A DNA stretch of 64,000 bases, taken from positions 2,639,575 to 2,703,574 of the forward strand of contig RHLH01000001.1 of assembly GCA_003712165.1 (NCBI GenBank). Reading direction: 5' to 3'. Within the stretch, counting starts at the first letter, position 1. Every line of letters begins with the position of its first letter. The notes under the pieces are model-generated. The model made no database searches. It was not told where the DNA came from and saw only the letters and a program-made list of their open reading frames with translations. This DNA comes from Phycisphaera sp. Lineage in GTDB: Bacteria; Planctomycetota; Phycisphaerae; Phycisphaerales; UBA1924. The translations under genes and the position numbers were made by a program. Shown piece by piece: positions 25,925 through 35,022 of this stretch.

Positions 25925-28129
25925 CTAGAAGGGCAGGTCGTCGGGGTCGAACTGCTGATGCTCGGGCCGCTGGCGCCGCTGCTCTTGTTCGTCCCCGCCG
26001 TGGATCGGTTTGGAACCGTCGATCCGCCTGACACGGACGCCCTCGGGCAACGCAGCGATGAAAAACTGGCCGTACCGGGCGGTCACGATCCGCGGGTCGA
26101 GCACGGCAACGCGCCCCGAGTCCGCCTTGCTGCGGATCAGCCTGCCGAATCCCTGCTTGAACCTGATCACCGCGCGCGGGATCGACTCTTCTCGAAACGG
26201 GTCGCGTCCGAGTTCCTTGATGCGCTCAAGCCTCGCCTCGGTCAGCGGCCTGCCCGGCGGGTCGAACGGAAGACGCGTGATGATGACATTGCGGAGTCCG
26301 GCGCCCTGCACATCGACACCCTGCCAGAAACTCGCAGCACCGAGCAACACCGACCTTGGGTCTTCCTTGAACGCCGCGAGCATCTCGCTCCGCGAGGGAC
26401 CTCTCCCCTGCACGTAGAGCGGTATGCCCTGCTCCTCGAGATCGAGCTTCAGCTCATCCGCCGCCGCGTAGAGCGATGTGAAGCTCGTGAAGAGCACAAA
26501 CGCCCCGCCGTCGGTGTCTTCGATATGCGCGAGGATCCTGCGGGCAAGTTCTTCGTGGTACGTCGCACCGCTCTGCGAGAGCCTGCCCTGCCCGAAGTTC
26601 TGGGGCAGAGGCATCGTGACATCAACAACAAGCTCAGCCTGCGACGCGTGATCGAAAGGGCTGCCCAGCTGAATGACGCGTGCGCCGTCGCAGCCCAGCC
26701 TGTCGATCGCGTGCGCGAAGGCAGTTTCCTTTCGTTCGTCCGGTTCTTCGTCCGACACGCCGCGGGTGGTCAGCGTGGCGCTCGTCAGGACGACGGACTT
26801 GGGCAGTGCAGACCCTTCGTCCTCCGGATCGCGGTTGAACAGCTCGGTCTTCAGGATCGGCGCCACCTCGATCGGTGAGCACTGGATCTTCACGCTCGGC
26901 TTGCGGTACCCGGGGGACCTGCTCACCTCGACCCAGTACGCGCATCCCTCGAGCGTCTGCTCGACCACGATGTGCGCACAGTCTGCGATATCAGAGGCCC
27001 GCTCCGCGTACGACTGCAGCTCGAACTTGTCGGCTTCGTGCTCGCAGAGCTCACGCAAAAGCCTGAGCCTCGTGGCGAGTTGACTCATGATGGGAGAGAG
27101 CACGTTGTCAACGATCCCGGCCTCTCGCACACGACCACCAGCGCCGCGGTGCTCGTCGTACCAGAAAGTCAGCGACTCGAAAAACGCACCGCTCGCGTCG
27201 CGCGCTTCCTGCACAGCAGCAATCGCTTTCTGTACGTGCTGCGTCTCGTCGGACTTCACCGCGAGTTGGGGCAGGAAGCCCTTGAGACCCTTCTCAACGA
27301 ACAGCAGCGAGAGCAGGTGGTTCACTCTCGCCTCGGTCAGCGATACTCCGAAATGCTCACTCGCGACGTCCTCGACCATGTGCGCCTCGTCGAGGATGAC
27401 GTGGTCGTACCTGGGCAGGAACCCAACGCCTCTACTCCGGAGCGCGAGATCGCTGAAGAACAGCGCGTGATTGCAGATGAGCAGGTTCGACCGCTCCATC
27501 TTTCGGCGTGAGCGCTGGTAGAAACAGATGTCGTGGTTCGGGCAACGCCGGCCCATGCAGTTGCCGGAGTCAGACCTGACGTTGTCCCACACGCCTGGTC
27601 GTTCGAGCTGGGGAAGCGATGAGCGCGAGCCGTCCTTTGTGTCGCGCGCCCAGTCCTCGATGGCGTGCAGCGACCCTCGCGCGCTCGCATCGACAAAGAG
27701 CTTGTCCTGACGCCTGCTCGCCAGCTCGAGCCGCCGAAGGCTCAGATAGTTGCCGCGCCCCACCACGATCGCTGGCCGAAGCGGCGCCATCGGGTCGTGT
27801 TCCTCGAGCGTGCCCGGGAGCTCACCAAGCCCGAGGGCCTGCATGAGCATGGGCAGATCCTTGCGGACGATCTGCTCCTGGAGAGCGATTGTGTTCGTCG
27901 TGACGACGACGGTCTCGCCGTGCGCCACGCACCGCTCGATCGCGGGCAGAAGATAGGCGTAGCTCTTGCCGACGCCTGTCCCTGCCTCGGCGAGCAGCCT
28001 CTCACCCCGCGCCATGGCGCGAGAAACAGCCCCGGTCATCTCGATCTGCTCGGGCCTGGACTCGTAACCCTCGCCCAGCATCGCCGCGATCGGGCCGGTT
28101 TCCGACAATGCTTCCGAGGGGCTCACCAC
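25925..28129 (-). CDS. DinG/XPD-family DNA helicase with predicted Fe-S cluster
   Basis: A superfamily 2 helicase of about 734 residues. Walker A AEAGTGVGKS and the DEAH box in HVILDEAHMVEDVASEHFG are clear, with four cysteines between them (NCMGRRCPNHDIC and LLICNH), the pattern of the XPD/DinG iron-sulphur domain. The C-terminal half has SATLTTRG, LFTSFTSLY, GAASFWQGVDVQG and QGFGRLIRS. DinG unwinds 5'-3' and resolves R-loops and other structures. The frame is open far upstream, but these codons overlap the divergent esterase gene, so I place the start at GTG 28129 or the adjoining GTG 28126. No clear ribosome site decides between them. Confidence 0.9.
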   Translation of the reverse strand: MVSPSEALSETGPIAAMLGEGYESRPEQIEMTGAVSRAMARGERLLAEAGTGVGKSYAYLLPAIERCVAHGETVVVTTNTIALQEQIVRKDLPMLMQALGLGELPGTLEEHDPMAPLRPAIVVGRGNYLSLRRLELASRRQDKLFVDASARGSLHAIEDWARDTKDGSRSSLPQLERPGVWDNVRSDSGNCMGRRCPNHDICFYQRSRRKMERSNLLICNHALFFSDLALRSRGVGFLPRYDHVILDEAHMVEDVASEHFGVSLTEARVNHLLSLLFVEKGLKGFLPQLAVKSDETQHVQKAIAAVQEARDASGAFFESLTFWYDEHRGAGGRVREAGIVDNVLSPIMSQLATRLRLLRELCEHEADKFELQSYAERASDIADCAHIVVEQTLEGCAYWVEVSRSPGYRKPSVKIQCSPIEVAPILKTELFNRDPEDEGSALPKSVVLTSATLTTRGVSDEEPDERKETAFAHAIDRLGCDGARVIQLGSPFDHASQAELVVDVTMPLPQNFGQGRLSQSGATYHEELARRILAHIEDTDGGAFVLFTSFTSLYAAADELKLDLEEQGIPLYVQGRGPSRSEMLAAFKEDPRSVLLGAASFWQGVDVQGAGLRNVIITRLPFDPPGRPLTEARLERIKELGRDPFREESIPRAVIRFKQGFGRLIRSKADSGRVAVLDPRIVTARYGQFFIAALPEGVRVRRIDGSKPIHGGDEQEQRRQRPEHQQFDPDDLPF

Positions 28130-28172
28130 GCCCGGAGTGTACGATGCACACGTCCCATTGAAAGGAACTCCC

Positions 28173-29651
28173 GTGCGCAAGATCGTGGCACTGCTCTCAC
28201 TCCTCATCGCCGGCCTGTCGTTCGCCCAGCCCGAACGATTCTCGGTCACCATCGACCCAGACGCGTTCAGCGGTCCGTACACGGGCCGGATCTACGTCGT
28301 CTTCGGTAACCAGCAAGCCGAGCCCAGGACCAGGCTCAACGCGTGGTTCAACCCGCCGCCCGCGGTCGCCTGGGACGTCGAGGATGTGATGCCGGGCGAA
28401 GAGATCATTCTTGAGGGCTTCGATCTCTACCACGCACCCGAGCAGGCCGGCGACGCGTGGCGCACCGGCGAAGTGACGCTCCAGGCTGTCGCGAGGGTGA
28501 GCCTGGACAACCCCCGCCCGGGCACCGGCGCTGGCGATCTGTACTCGGCGCCGATCACCGTGAACCTCAACGACATCGGTGATGATGAAAGCATCGCATC
28601 GTTCACACTCGATGGTGTTGTCGAGGATCGCCCGTTCACCGAAACCGAGAACACCTTCCACTTCACAATCGAGAGCGATTCGCTGAGCCAGTTTCACGGC
28701 AGGCCAGTCTCCATAGGCGCATCGGTCACCGTTCCAGAGTCATGGCACGAAGAGAGCCTTCGGAGTTATCCGATCGTCTACTACATCACCGGCTTCGGCG
28801 GCAACGAGAACGAGGTCATGCGCTACATGGGAGGCATGCCCCACAAGGAAGCCGTTGGTGATGTGATCGTTGTTGGTCTCGACGCGACGAACTACTGGGG
28901 GCACTCTGTGTTCGCCGACAGCGCAGTCACGGGTCCCTGGGGCGAGGCGCTGACGTCAGAACTGATCCCGGCGCTCGAAGCCGAGTACCGCGGACCCCAG
29001 AACGCGGAGCACCGGTACGTCACGGGTATCAGCTCGGGCGGCTGGGGAAGCCTGTGGGTGCAGGTCGCGTACCCGGATACCTTCGCGGGGGTGTGGAGCC
29101 ACGTGCCGGACCCCGTGGACTTCCGGGCGTTCCAGACTGTCGATATCACCGCCGACAACGCGAACATCTACACCGATGAGAACGGCGAGCGCCGGCCGCT
29201 CGGGCGCAACGGCGAGCAGATTATGTTCTGGGCCGATGACTTCATCGCGCGCGAAACCATGCTCGGACCGGGCGGTCAGATCCAGTCGTTCGAGGCGGTC
29301 TTCAGCCCGGCGCTCGAGAACGGCAACCCCGCCCCGCTCTTCGATCGCGAGACCGGTGACATCAACCCAAAGGTTGCCAAGGCTTGGAAGAAATACGACA
29401 TCCGCCTGAAACTTGAGCGTGAGTGGGATGCAACTGGTAAAGAACTCGCTGGCAAGCTCCACGTGTTCGGCGGGTCGATGGACAACTTCTATCTTGGTGA
29501 AGCGGTCGGCATGCTGAAAGAGTCTCTTGGCGAACTCGGCGCGGACGCCGAGATCGAGGTCATCGAGGGCATGGCGCATACGTTCTACTGGCCGGGCGAC
29601 AAGCGGATGTGGGAGACCATCCACGAACGCTGGGCGGACACGGGGGGCTAA
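28173..29651 (+). CDS. Exported alpha/beta-hydrolase, putative esterase
   Basis: GTG 28173 has AAAGGA 7 bases upstream and gives a signal peptide (RKIVALLSLLIAGLSFAQ), so it is preferred to the upstream ATG. Residues 20-170 form an N-terminal beta-rich domain. The esterase-D-like catalytic domain follows from about 175: YPIVYYITGFGGNENE (oxyanion region), nucleophile elbow GISSG at 285-289 with Ser287, and the candidate His in IEGMAHTFYW near the C-terminus. The Asp is not certain. Related enzymes cleave acyl or feruloyl esters or siderophore esters. Its 3' end overlaps the rsmG 3' end by 4 bases. Total 492 residues. Confidence 0.8.
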   Translation: MRKIVALLSLLIAGLSFAQPERFSVTIDPDAFSGPYTGRIYVVFGNQQAEPRTRLNAWFNPPPAVAWDVEDVMPGEEIILEGFDLYHAPEQAGDAWRTGEVTLQAVARVSLDNPRPGTGAGDLYSAPITVNLNDIGDDESIASFTLDGVVEDRPFTETENTFHFTIESDSLSQFHGRPVSIGASVTVPESWHEESLRSYPIVYYITGFGGNENEVMRYMGGMPHKEAVGDVIVVGLDATNYWGHSVFADSAVTGPWGEALTSELIPALEAEYRGPQNAEHRYVTGISSGGWGSLWVQVAYPDTFAGVWSHVPDPVDFRAFQTVDITADNANIYTDENGERRPLGRNGEQIMFWADDFIARETMLGPGGQIQSFEAVFSPALENGNPAPLFDRETGDINPKVAKAWKKYDIRLKLEREWDATGKELAGKLHVFGGSMDNFYLGEAVGMLKESLGELGADAEIEVIEGMAHTFYWPGDKRMWETIHERWADTGG

Positions 29652-30388
29652 GCCTTCTTGCCCACGCCCAGAGGAGACCGCTTGGGTTCGCCGTCGCGTC
29701 GCGGGTAGATCCTCGGCGTTCGGCGCGACTTCTCGAGCACGACGATCTTGCCCGTGGGCGTGTCGAGCGTCCCCGTGTGCGTCGTGTGGAGCATGTGCAG
29801 CGCCTGCTTGGCTTCCTCGAGTTCTTCCTCCGCTTTCTGCCCTTTGATGAGCGCGATGAGCCCGCCCTCTCGGGCCAGCGGCACGCACAGTTCGGCGGCT
29901 ACCGCGATCCGCCCGAGCGCCCGGGCGGTCACAATATCAAACGCGTCGCGGAGTTTGCCCGCTTTGAACGCGCCGAGCTGCTCGGCTCGGCCGTTCTCGA
30001 TCGTGATGTTCTTGAGCCCGAGCTTCTCCGCGAACGAGCGCAGGAGCTCTGCCTTGCGCCCGGTCGCCTCGACAAGCGTGAACTGCGCGTCGGGCCTGAC
30101 GATCGCAAGGGGGAACGCCGGGACACCGCCGCCCGAGCCAACATCACAGACTTTGAGCGCTTCACCCTCGACCGGTTCTACCTCCGCAAGGACAGGCAGC
30201 AGAGTGAGCGCATCGAAGATGTGACGCATCCACGCCTCATCCTCGTCCTTGATCGCGGTGAGGTTGGTTGTCTGGTTGGCTTTGTACAGGATGTCAAGGA
30301 ACGCGTAGAGGTGTTCCTTCTCGCCCTGCTCGAACTCGATGCCAAACTCGGCGCAGGCTTGTTTGAAGTCTTCGGTGGGTGGGATCAT
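29648..30388 (-). CDS. rsmG: 16S rRNA (guanine527-N7)-methyltransferase
   Basis: RsmG (GidB) transfers a methyl group from S-adenosylmethionine to N7 of G527 in the 16S rRNA; its loss gives low-level streptomycin resistance. The 246-residue product has the expected size with ANQTTNLTAI, the SAM loop VCDVGSGGGVPAFPLAI, VEATGRKAELLRSF and VTARALGRI, ending in RRTPRIYPRRDGEPKRSPLG. ATG 30388 overlaps the rodA stop (ATGA), so the long in-frame leader upstream is rejected. Co-translation of rsmG with rodA and mrdA is unusual; rsmG more commonly sits by mnmG or parAB. Confidence 0.95.
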   Translation of the reverse strand: MIPPTEDFKQACAEFGIEFEQGEKEHLYAFLDILYKANQTTNLTAIKDEDEAWMRHIFDALTLLPVLAEVEPVEGEALKVCDVGSGGGVPAFPLAIVRPDAQFTLVEATGRKAELLRSFAEKLGLKNITIENGRAEQLGAFKAGKLRDAFDIVTARALGRIAVAAELCVPLAREGGLIALIKGQKAEEELEEAKQALHMLHTTHTGTLDTPTGKIVVLEKSRRTPRIYPRRDGEPKRSPLGVGKKA

Positions 30389-31602
30389 TCGGGGAGTTCC
30401 AGGTCGCTTCTCATCATGGAGCTGTCGGGTCTGCGGAGTCCTGCGTTGAGCACGAGGCCAGCCATGAGCCAGCTCGTGAGCATGCTCGACCCGCCGTAGC
30501 TCACAAAGGGTAGGGTCACCCCGATGATCGGCACGAGCCCCACGGTCATGCCGATGTTGATCAGCGCCTGCACGCCCACGAACGCGGTCAGCCCCACGAT
30601 CATCACACGCCCGAACGGGTCTCTGCAGAACCACGCCGTCGCCAGCGCGGAGGCGGCCCAGATGAGATAGAGCATGAGCACGAGCGTGCCGCCCAGAAGG
30701 CCAAATCTCAGGCAGATCACGGCAAAGACCATGTCGTTGTGTGCTTCGGGGAGCCTGTTGTAAAAGACGAGCGCCCGTGTGCTCGCGTCTGAGTTGCCCA
30801 CGAGCTTGCCAGCGCCGACGAGGCGCTGCGCGGTGAAGCTCTGGAAGTTGATGTCCTGAGCACCCTCATCGCTGCCCCGGATCTGCTGGACGATCGCCAC
30901 GAATCGGCGCTTCTGATGCTCGCGGAGCAGAGGCCACGACGCGGGTGCAGCTGCGGTCGCAATGAACACGATCAAAACCAAGTGTCGCAATCTCGCGCCG
31001 GCCGTGAGCAACATCGCAAACAGGCTCGGGACAAAGAGAGACGCGGAACCGAGGTCGGGCTGGAGCGTGATAAGCCCGACCGGCACCGCAGCGATCAGCC
31101 CGGGCGCGAGCAGCCCTCGCCAACGCGTGTGCTCACGCCTGTAGCGCAGGAACCCCGCGATCGTGAGCACGAACGCGATCTTGGCTACCTCCGCTGGCTG
31201 AAAGTCGGCGAAGCCCATGTTGATCCAGCCCCGTGCGCCGTTTCGCGGCTTCACGATCGACTCTGGGACGACCGGGATGAGCAGAAAGACGAGCAGCGCG
31301 ATGCTGATGATGTAGCTCGGCCACGCGATGAAGCGCAGGAGTCTGTAGTGCGGCGCCGCTGCGAAGATCGCGGCGCTCATGCCCACCAACAGGAAGATCG
31401 CCTGGCGGATGGTCGTTCCCGATGGACTCCGCTCGGGTGTTTGCGCCTCGGCGAGATCGATCGCATAGAGCCCGATGACCGAGAGCGCCAATGACGCGGC
31501 GAGCGTGACCCATGCCCAGGTGATCACCGAGATGTTCTTTGACAGCGAGCCCGAGCCGCCGTAGCCACCCCTGATAATCGTCTCGACAAAGGCGAGATTC
31601 AC
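30385..31602 (-). CDS. rodA: RodA-type peptidoglycan glycosyltransferase (SEDS)
   Basis: RodA polymerises lipid II during side-wall growth together with PBP2. About ten membrane helices are visible across 405 residues. Family signatures include GARGWINMGFADFQPAEVAKIAFVL, LQPDLGSASLF, NRLPEAHNDMVFAVI and LPFVSYGGSSML near the C-terminus. An N-terminal extension of about 25 polar residues (IIRGGYGGSGSLSKN) precedes the first helix. It overlaps mrdA by 4 bases on the upstream side and rsmG on the downstream side. MreB, MreC and MreD are not in the window. Confidence 0.94.
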   Translation of the reverse strand: MNLAFVETIIRGGYGGSGSLSKNISVITWAWVTLAASLALSVIGLYAIDLAEAQTPERSPSGTTIRQAIFLLVGMSAAIFAAAPHYRLLRFIAWPSYIISIALLVFLLIPVVPESIVKPRNGARGWINMGFADFQPAEVAKIAFVLTIAGFLRYRREHTRWRGLLAPGLIAAVPVGLITLQPDLGSASLFVPSLFAMLLTAGARLRHLVLIVFIATAAAPASWPLLREHQKRRFVAIVQQIRGSDEGAQDINFQSFTAQRLVGAGKLVGNSDASTRALVFYNRLPEAHNDMVFAVICLRFGLLGGTLVLMLYLIWAASALATAWFCRDPFGRVMIVGLTAFVGVQALINIGMTVGLVPIIGVTLPFVSYGGSSMLTSWLMAGLVLNAGLRRPDSSMMRSDLELPE

Positions 31603-34013
31603 AGATACCCCTCTTCAACGAGGGCGTGGATCACCTGATTGGCGATGGGCCCCGAGACGCGCCCGCCCGACCCGCCGTACTGCGCGACGACAGCGATAGC
31701 GTACCGCGGCCGGTCCTTGCCGCAGAGCAGCACAAACCAAGAGTGGTCGCCCCGCCTGACGATCTCGCCCTCGAACTTGATGTGCGGGGCGGTCGCCGTG
31801 CCCGTCTTCCCCCAGACCGTGACACCGGGGACGTCGAACATCTCGAACGTCTCGCCCGAGTCGAGCGTGACGTTGTTGGCTGTGCCGTCACGATCGTTGA
31901 CGACCATGGAGAGCCCTCGGAGCGCTTCGTCGACGATCTGGGGATCCCAGCCGAGGTCGATGGTCTCGGGGACGGCGCCGTCGTCGATAAGCTTCGGCTT
32001 GATACGAATGCCGCCCCGCCCGAGTGTCGCAAACGCATCCGCCGCGTGGACCGGTGTCCACGCGACCGGTCCCTGCCCGATCCCCATCAGGATTGCCTCG
32101 TCCTCGGTGACGGCATCGGGATTGTTCTGAAATCCGAGCCAGCCTTCTAGCATGTTGTCGAGCTTCAGATCCAGCGGCTCGCCGACGCCGATGGTTCGGA
32201 AGAACTCGACGATCCCTCTCGGGCCGAAACGCTGGCCGAGTGTGTAGAAGTAGATATTGCACGAGCCCTTGAGCGCACGAGCCCCGTCGATAGGACCGCC
32301 GAACTGCGCATCATGTGTTGAGCTGAACTGCTTGTAGATCCAGCAGCGAAGCATCTCGGGTTCGTGTGGGTAGAAATGGCCCGTGCACGAGATGCGCTCT
32401 CCAAGCTCCACAAGACCGGCTTTGTGCGCGCCGCAGAGCACGAGCGCTTTGACGATCGACCCAGGGGGGAGCGGCATCGAGACCGCTTTGTTGTACGCAG
32501 GGCTTCGTGTCGCGACATAGAGCGCGCGCTCGGCTGGATCGGAGGGCAGATCGCCGCCTGTTGGTGTTGTGACGAGCGAGAGAATCTCACCCGTATCCAC
32601 GTCGAGCACGACTACCGCGGCATCGAGTGCCGTGCCAACGGGCATCGCCAACGGGCTGTTTGGGTCCTCGGGATCGAGCAGCTCATTGTTGTGATGCCAG
32701 GTCTGCACGCGGGCGAGACCGAGATCCGGGTTCAGCATCGCCTGGATGCGCGCCTGGAGCATGATGTCGAGCGTAAGACGGACGTTCTGACCGAACTCAC
32801 GCTCCGCCTCGGTCACTTCGCCAGAATCGATCCGCTCGATACGCAGCCCCCGCATGCCGCGGAGGGTGCTCTCGAGGTTTCGTTCGAGCCCTCGGTGTCC
32901 GACCATGTCACTCAGGAAGTACTGCCCACGATCGACCGAACCTGTAGCGGTTTCAACGATGGAACGCTGCGCAAGTGCCGTGTCGTCTCGTATTTCATCC
33001 GCACGCCTTTCGCGATCTTCTCGGAAAATGCCTCTACGCACGCCGCCCAAGATATGCGTGGCTACTCCCCTAATCCGCTGCGTGCGCCGCTCGCTGGATT
33101 TCAGCGGGCCCGGGAATCTGGAAAGATCCACCTCTACCTCTATCTCGGTGAGCGGATAGTCGCGCTGACCCGAATCGAGCACGGCAACCCCGGGCAGGTA
33201 CGGGATCGATTCATCGCTTGGATCGGTTTGCCGCGCCAGCCTACGCAGCAGGAACCCGACGTCGTCGCTCACCTCGGGGACGATCACCGTTGGCTCGACC
33301 TCCTCAGAGAGCGCTATGTACGCCGCCTTTTCGATCCGGCGCTCGGCGTCGATCGTGATCTCCTCGGCGAGGACCTCCCTCAGGAGTTCAGCTGTTGTCT
33401 TGAGATCAGGCCGATCGAGTTCAGCGAGCCGGGTTTCGAGTTCGAGCTCGGTGATGCCGTGGTTCTGCGCAAACTTGCGGAGTTCACGCGCCGCCCGGGT
33501 TCGGCGCACTGAGTCCGCCATGTTGCTGACCTGCTCACGGACTTCGATCCGCTTGCCGTCGATCTCGGCGCGGCTCAGCCCGGTCTCGCGAGCTAAGACA
33601 TTCCACATACGATCGACCGCGGCTCGGTAAGGAGGCTTGGCTTCCTCGATGAGTTGCGTCCGGAGTTCCCGGCTCAGCTTCGACCAGTCGCTCCCCCGTT
33701 CGCGCCGTGCGCGAGCCGCGGCCTGTCGCTCGATCCATTCACCTGTAATCACTCGGTAATCGACAGCAATGTCGAAACTGGGCCTGTCGTGGGCGAGCAC
33801 CCTGCCCTTGCGATCGACGATCTGACCCCGGACCGTCGGTGACCAGCTGTGTCTAACGAGCCTGCTCTCGGCGCTCTCCAGCAGCTCATCGCCCTTGAAA
33901 ACGGTCAGTCTGGCGGTCTGGCCGGCGAGCACGGCGAGCCCGAACCCCAGCAGGGTCACGACGAGCGCAAGCCTCCTGGCGCTCCTGCTTTGGATGAGTC
34001 GAGTCAGTTCCAC
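31599..34013 (-). CDS. mrdA: Enlarged penicillin-binding protein 2
   Basis: PBP2 is the transpeptidase partner of RodA. One membrane helix lies at about residues 14-34. Transpeptidase motifs are SIVK (519-522, Ser519 nucleophile), SCN (584-586) and KTG (736-738). With 804 residues it is about 150-180 longer than typical PBP2. The excess lies between the membrane helix and the transpeptidase domain: a charged helical insertion at about 95-235 (ARARRERGSDWSKLSRELR, ELRKFAQNHGITELELETRLAEL) and further loops at 320-360. The pedestal is where PBP2 contacts MreC and RodA. Overlaps rodA by 4 bases. Start ATG 34013. Confidence 0.93.
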   Translation of the reverse strand: MELTRLIQSRSARRLALVVTLLGFGLAVLAGQTARLTVFKGDELLESAESRLVRHSWSPTVRGQIVDRKGRVLAHDRPSFDIAVDYRVITGEWIERQAAARARRERGSDWSKLSRELRTQLIEEAKPPYRAAVDRMWNVLARETGLSRAEIDGKRIEVREQVSNMADSVRRTRAARELRKFAQNHGITELELETRLAELDRPDLKTTAELLREVLAEEITIDAERRIEKAAYIALSEEVEPTVIVPEVSDDVGFLLRRLARQTDPSDESIPYLPGVAVLDSGQRDYPLTEIEVEVDLSRFPGPLKSSERRTQRIRGVATHILGGVRRGIFREDRERRADEIRDDTALAQRSIVETATGSVDRGQYFLSDMVGHRGLERNLESTLRGMRGLRIERIDSGEVTEAEREFGQNVRLTLDIMLQARIQAMLNPDLGLARVQTWHHNNELLDPEDPNSPLAMPVGTALDAAVVVLDVDTGEILSLVTTPTGGDLPSDPAERALYVATRSPAYNKAVSMPLPPGSIVKALVLCGAHKAGLVELGERISCTGHFYPHEPEMLRCWIYKQFSSTHDAQFGGPIDGARALKGSCNIYFYTLGQRFGPRGIVEFFRTIGVGEPLDLKLDNMLEGWLGFQNNPDAVTEDEAILMGIGQGPVAWTPVHAADAFATLGRGGIRIKPKLIDDGAVPETIDLGWDPQIVDEALRGLSMVVNDRDGTANNVTLDSGETFEMFDVPGVTVWGKTGTATAPHIKFEGEIVRRGDHSWFVLLCGKDRPRYAIAVVAQYGGSGGRVSGPIANQVIHALVEEGYL

Positions 34014-34091
34014 CGATTCGCCGCTCCGGTCCCGCGAAGGTCATGTTACAACGCCCGGACGGACGTCGGCGAACCTAGCGGGAGAATCGGG

Positions 34092-34907
34092 TCAGCTGTC
34101 GGCTTTGTCGCGCGTGATCTGCGCGTAGGCGTTGTGCGAGTGGATGGACTCAAAGTTCTCAGAGTCGATCTCGTACCAGGTAATCCGGTCGTCGCCGTCG
34201 AGAGCGAGCGCGAGATCGCGGATGATGTCCTCGACGAACTTGGGGTTGTCGTAGGCGGCCTCGGTCACGTACTTCTCGTCGGGCCTCTTGAGCACAGCGT
34301 ATACCGGGCTGCTTGCGGCTGACTCGAGGATCTCGATGAGGTCCTCGATCCAGAGCATGCCGTCAAACTTCACGCGAGCGGCGATCCTGCACCGCTGGTT
34401 GTGTGCGCCGTATTCGGAGATCTCCTTCGAACAGGGACACAGACTCGTCGCGGGCGCTGCGACACCGATGATGAAGGACGATGTCGCGTCGGAGCCGTTG
34501 CGCTCGCACTCAAAGGTGACCTCGTAGTCCATGAGCCCGGCCATCTCAGTGACGGGCGCTTTCTTGCACATGAAATAGGTGAACGAGGCCTCGAAGTGCG
34601 CGGTCTCGGCGTTGAGGCGATCGCGGATCGCTTTGGTCACCTCTGGGATCCGGTCGGGCGTGAGCGGCTCGCTCTGGTGGTCGTTAAGGACCTCCAGGAA
34701 CCGGCTCATGTGCGTGCCCTTCTGGTGGTGAGGCAGGGCGACGTACATGTTGATTTTAGCGGTCGTGGTCTGGGTATTGCCGTCCCGGGTCTTGAGGACC
34801 ATGGGGTACGTGACGTTTTTGACGCCGACCTTGTCGATGGCAACCTGCCGCTCGTCCTGCTGTCCCTGGACATCGACGATGGTGCCTGGCTTGTTGACGG
34901 TCTGCAT
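34092..34907 (-). CDS. folE2: GTP cyclohydrolase I, FolE2 type
   Basis: FolE2 (GCYH-IB) makes 7,8-dihydroneopterin triphosphate for folate and, in queuosine makers, for the tRNA base. The 271-residue product from ATG 34907 contains the defining motif SLCPCSKEISEYGAHNQR, in which the cysteine and histidine bind the metal, plus FEYPPM-like start region and TYFMCKKAPVTEMAGLMDYEVTF. The frame is open for 75 codons upstream of this ATG, but the leader lacks family similarity and lies in the intergenic gap. FolE2 works with several metals and often replaces the zinc enzyme FolE under zinc limitation. No folE paralogue is in the window. Confidence 0.92.
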   Translation of the reverse strand: MQTVNKPGTIVDVQGQQDERQVAIDKVGVKNVTYPMVLKTRDGNTQTTTAKINMYVALPHHQKGTHMSRFLEVLNDHQSEPLTPDRIPEVTKAIRDRLNAETAHFEASFTYFMCKKAPVTEMAGLMDYEVTFECERNGSDATSSFIIGVAAPATSLCPCSKEISEYGAHNQRCRIAARVKFDGMLWIEDLIEILESAASSPVYAVLKRPDEKYVTEAAYDNPKFVEDIIRDLALALDGDDRITWYEIDSENFESIHSHNAYAQITRDKADS

Positions 34908-35022
34908 GGGTGGGTACTCGAATTCAAGCCCGCTCAGCGGGATTCCTGGATGCGGATCAGGCGCTCTGCGATACCAACTCTCGGGACCGCTTGCTGATTC
35001 CGCGTTCGCCGGTTTAGGTTCG

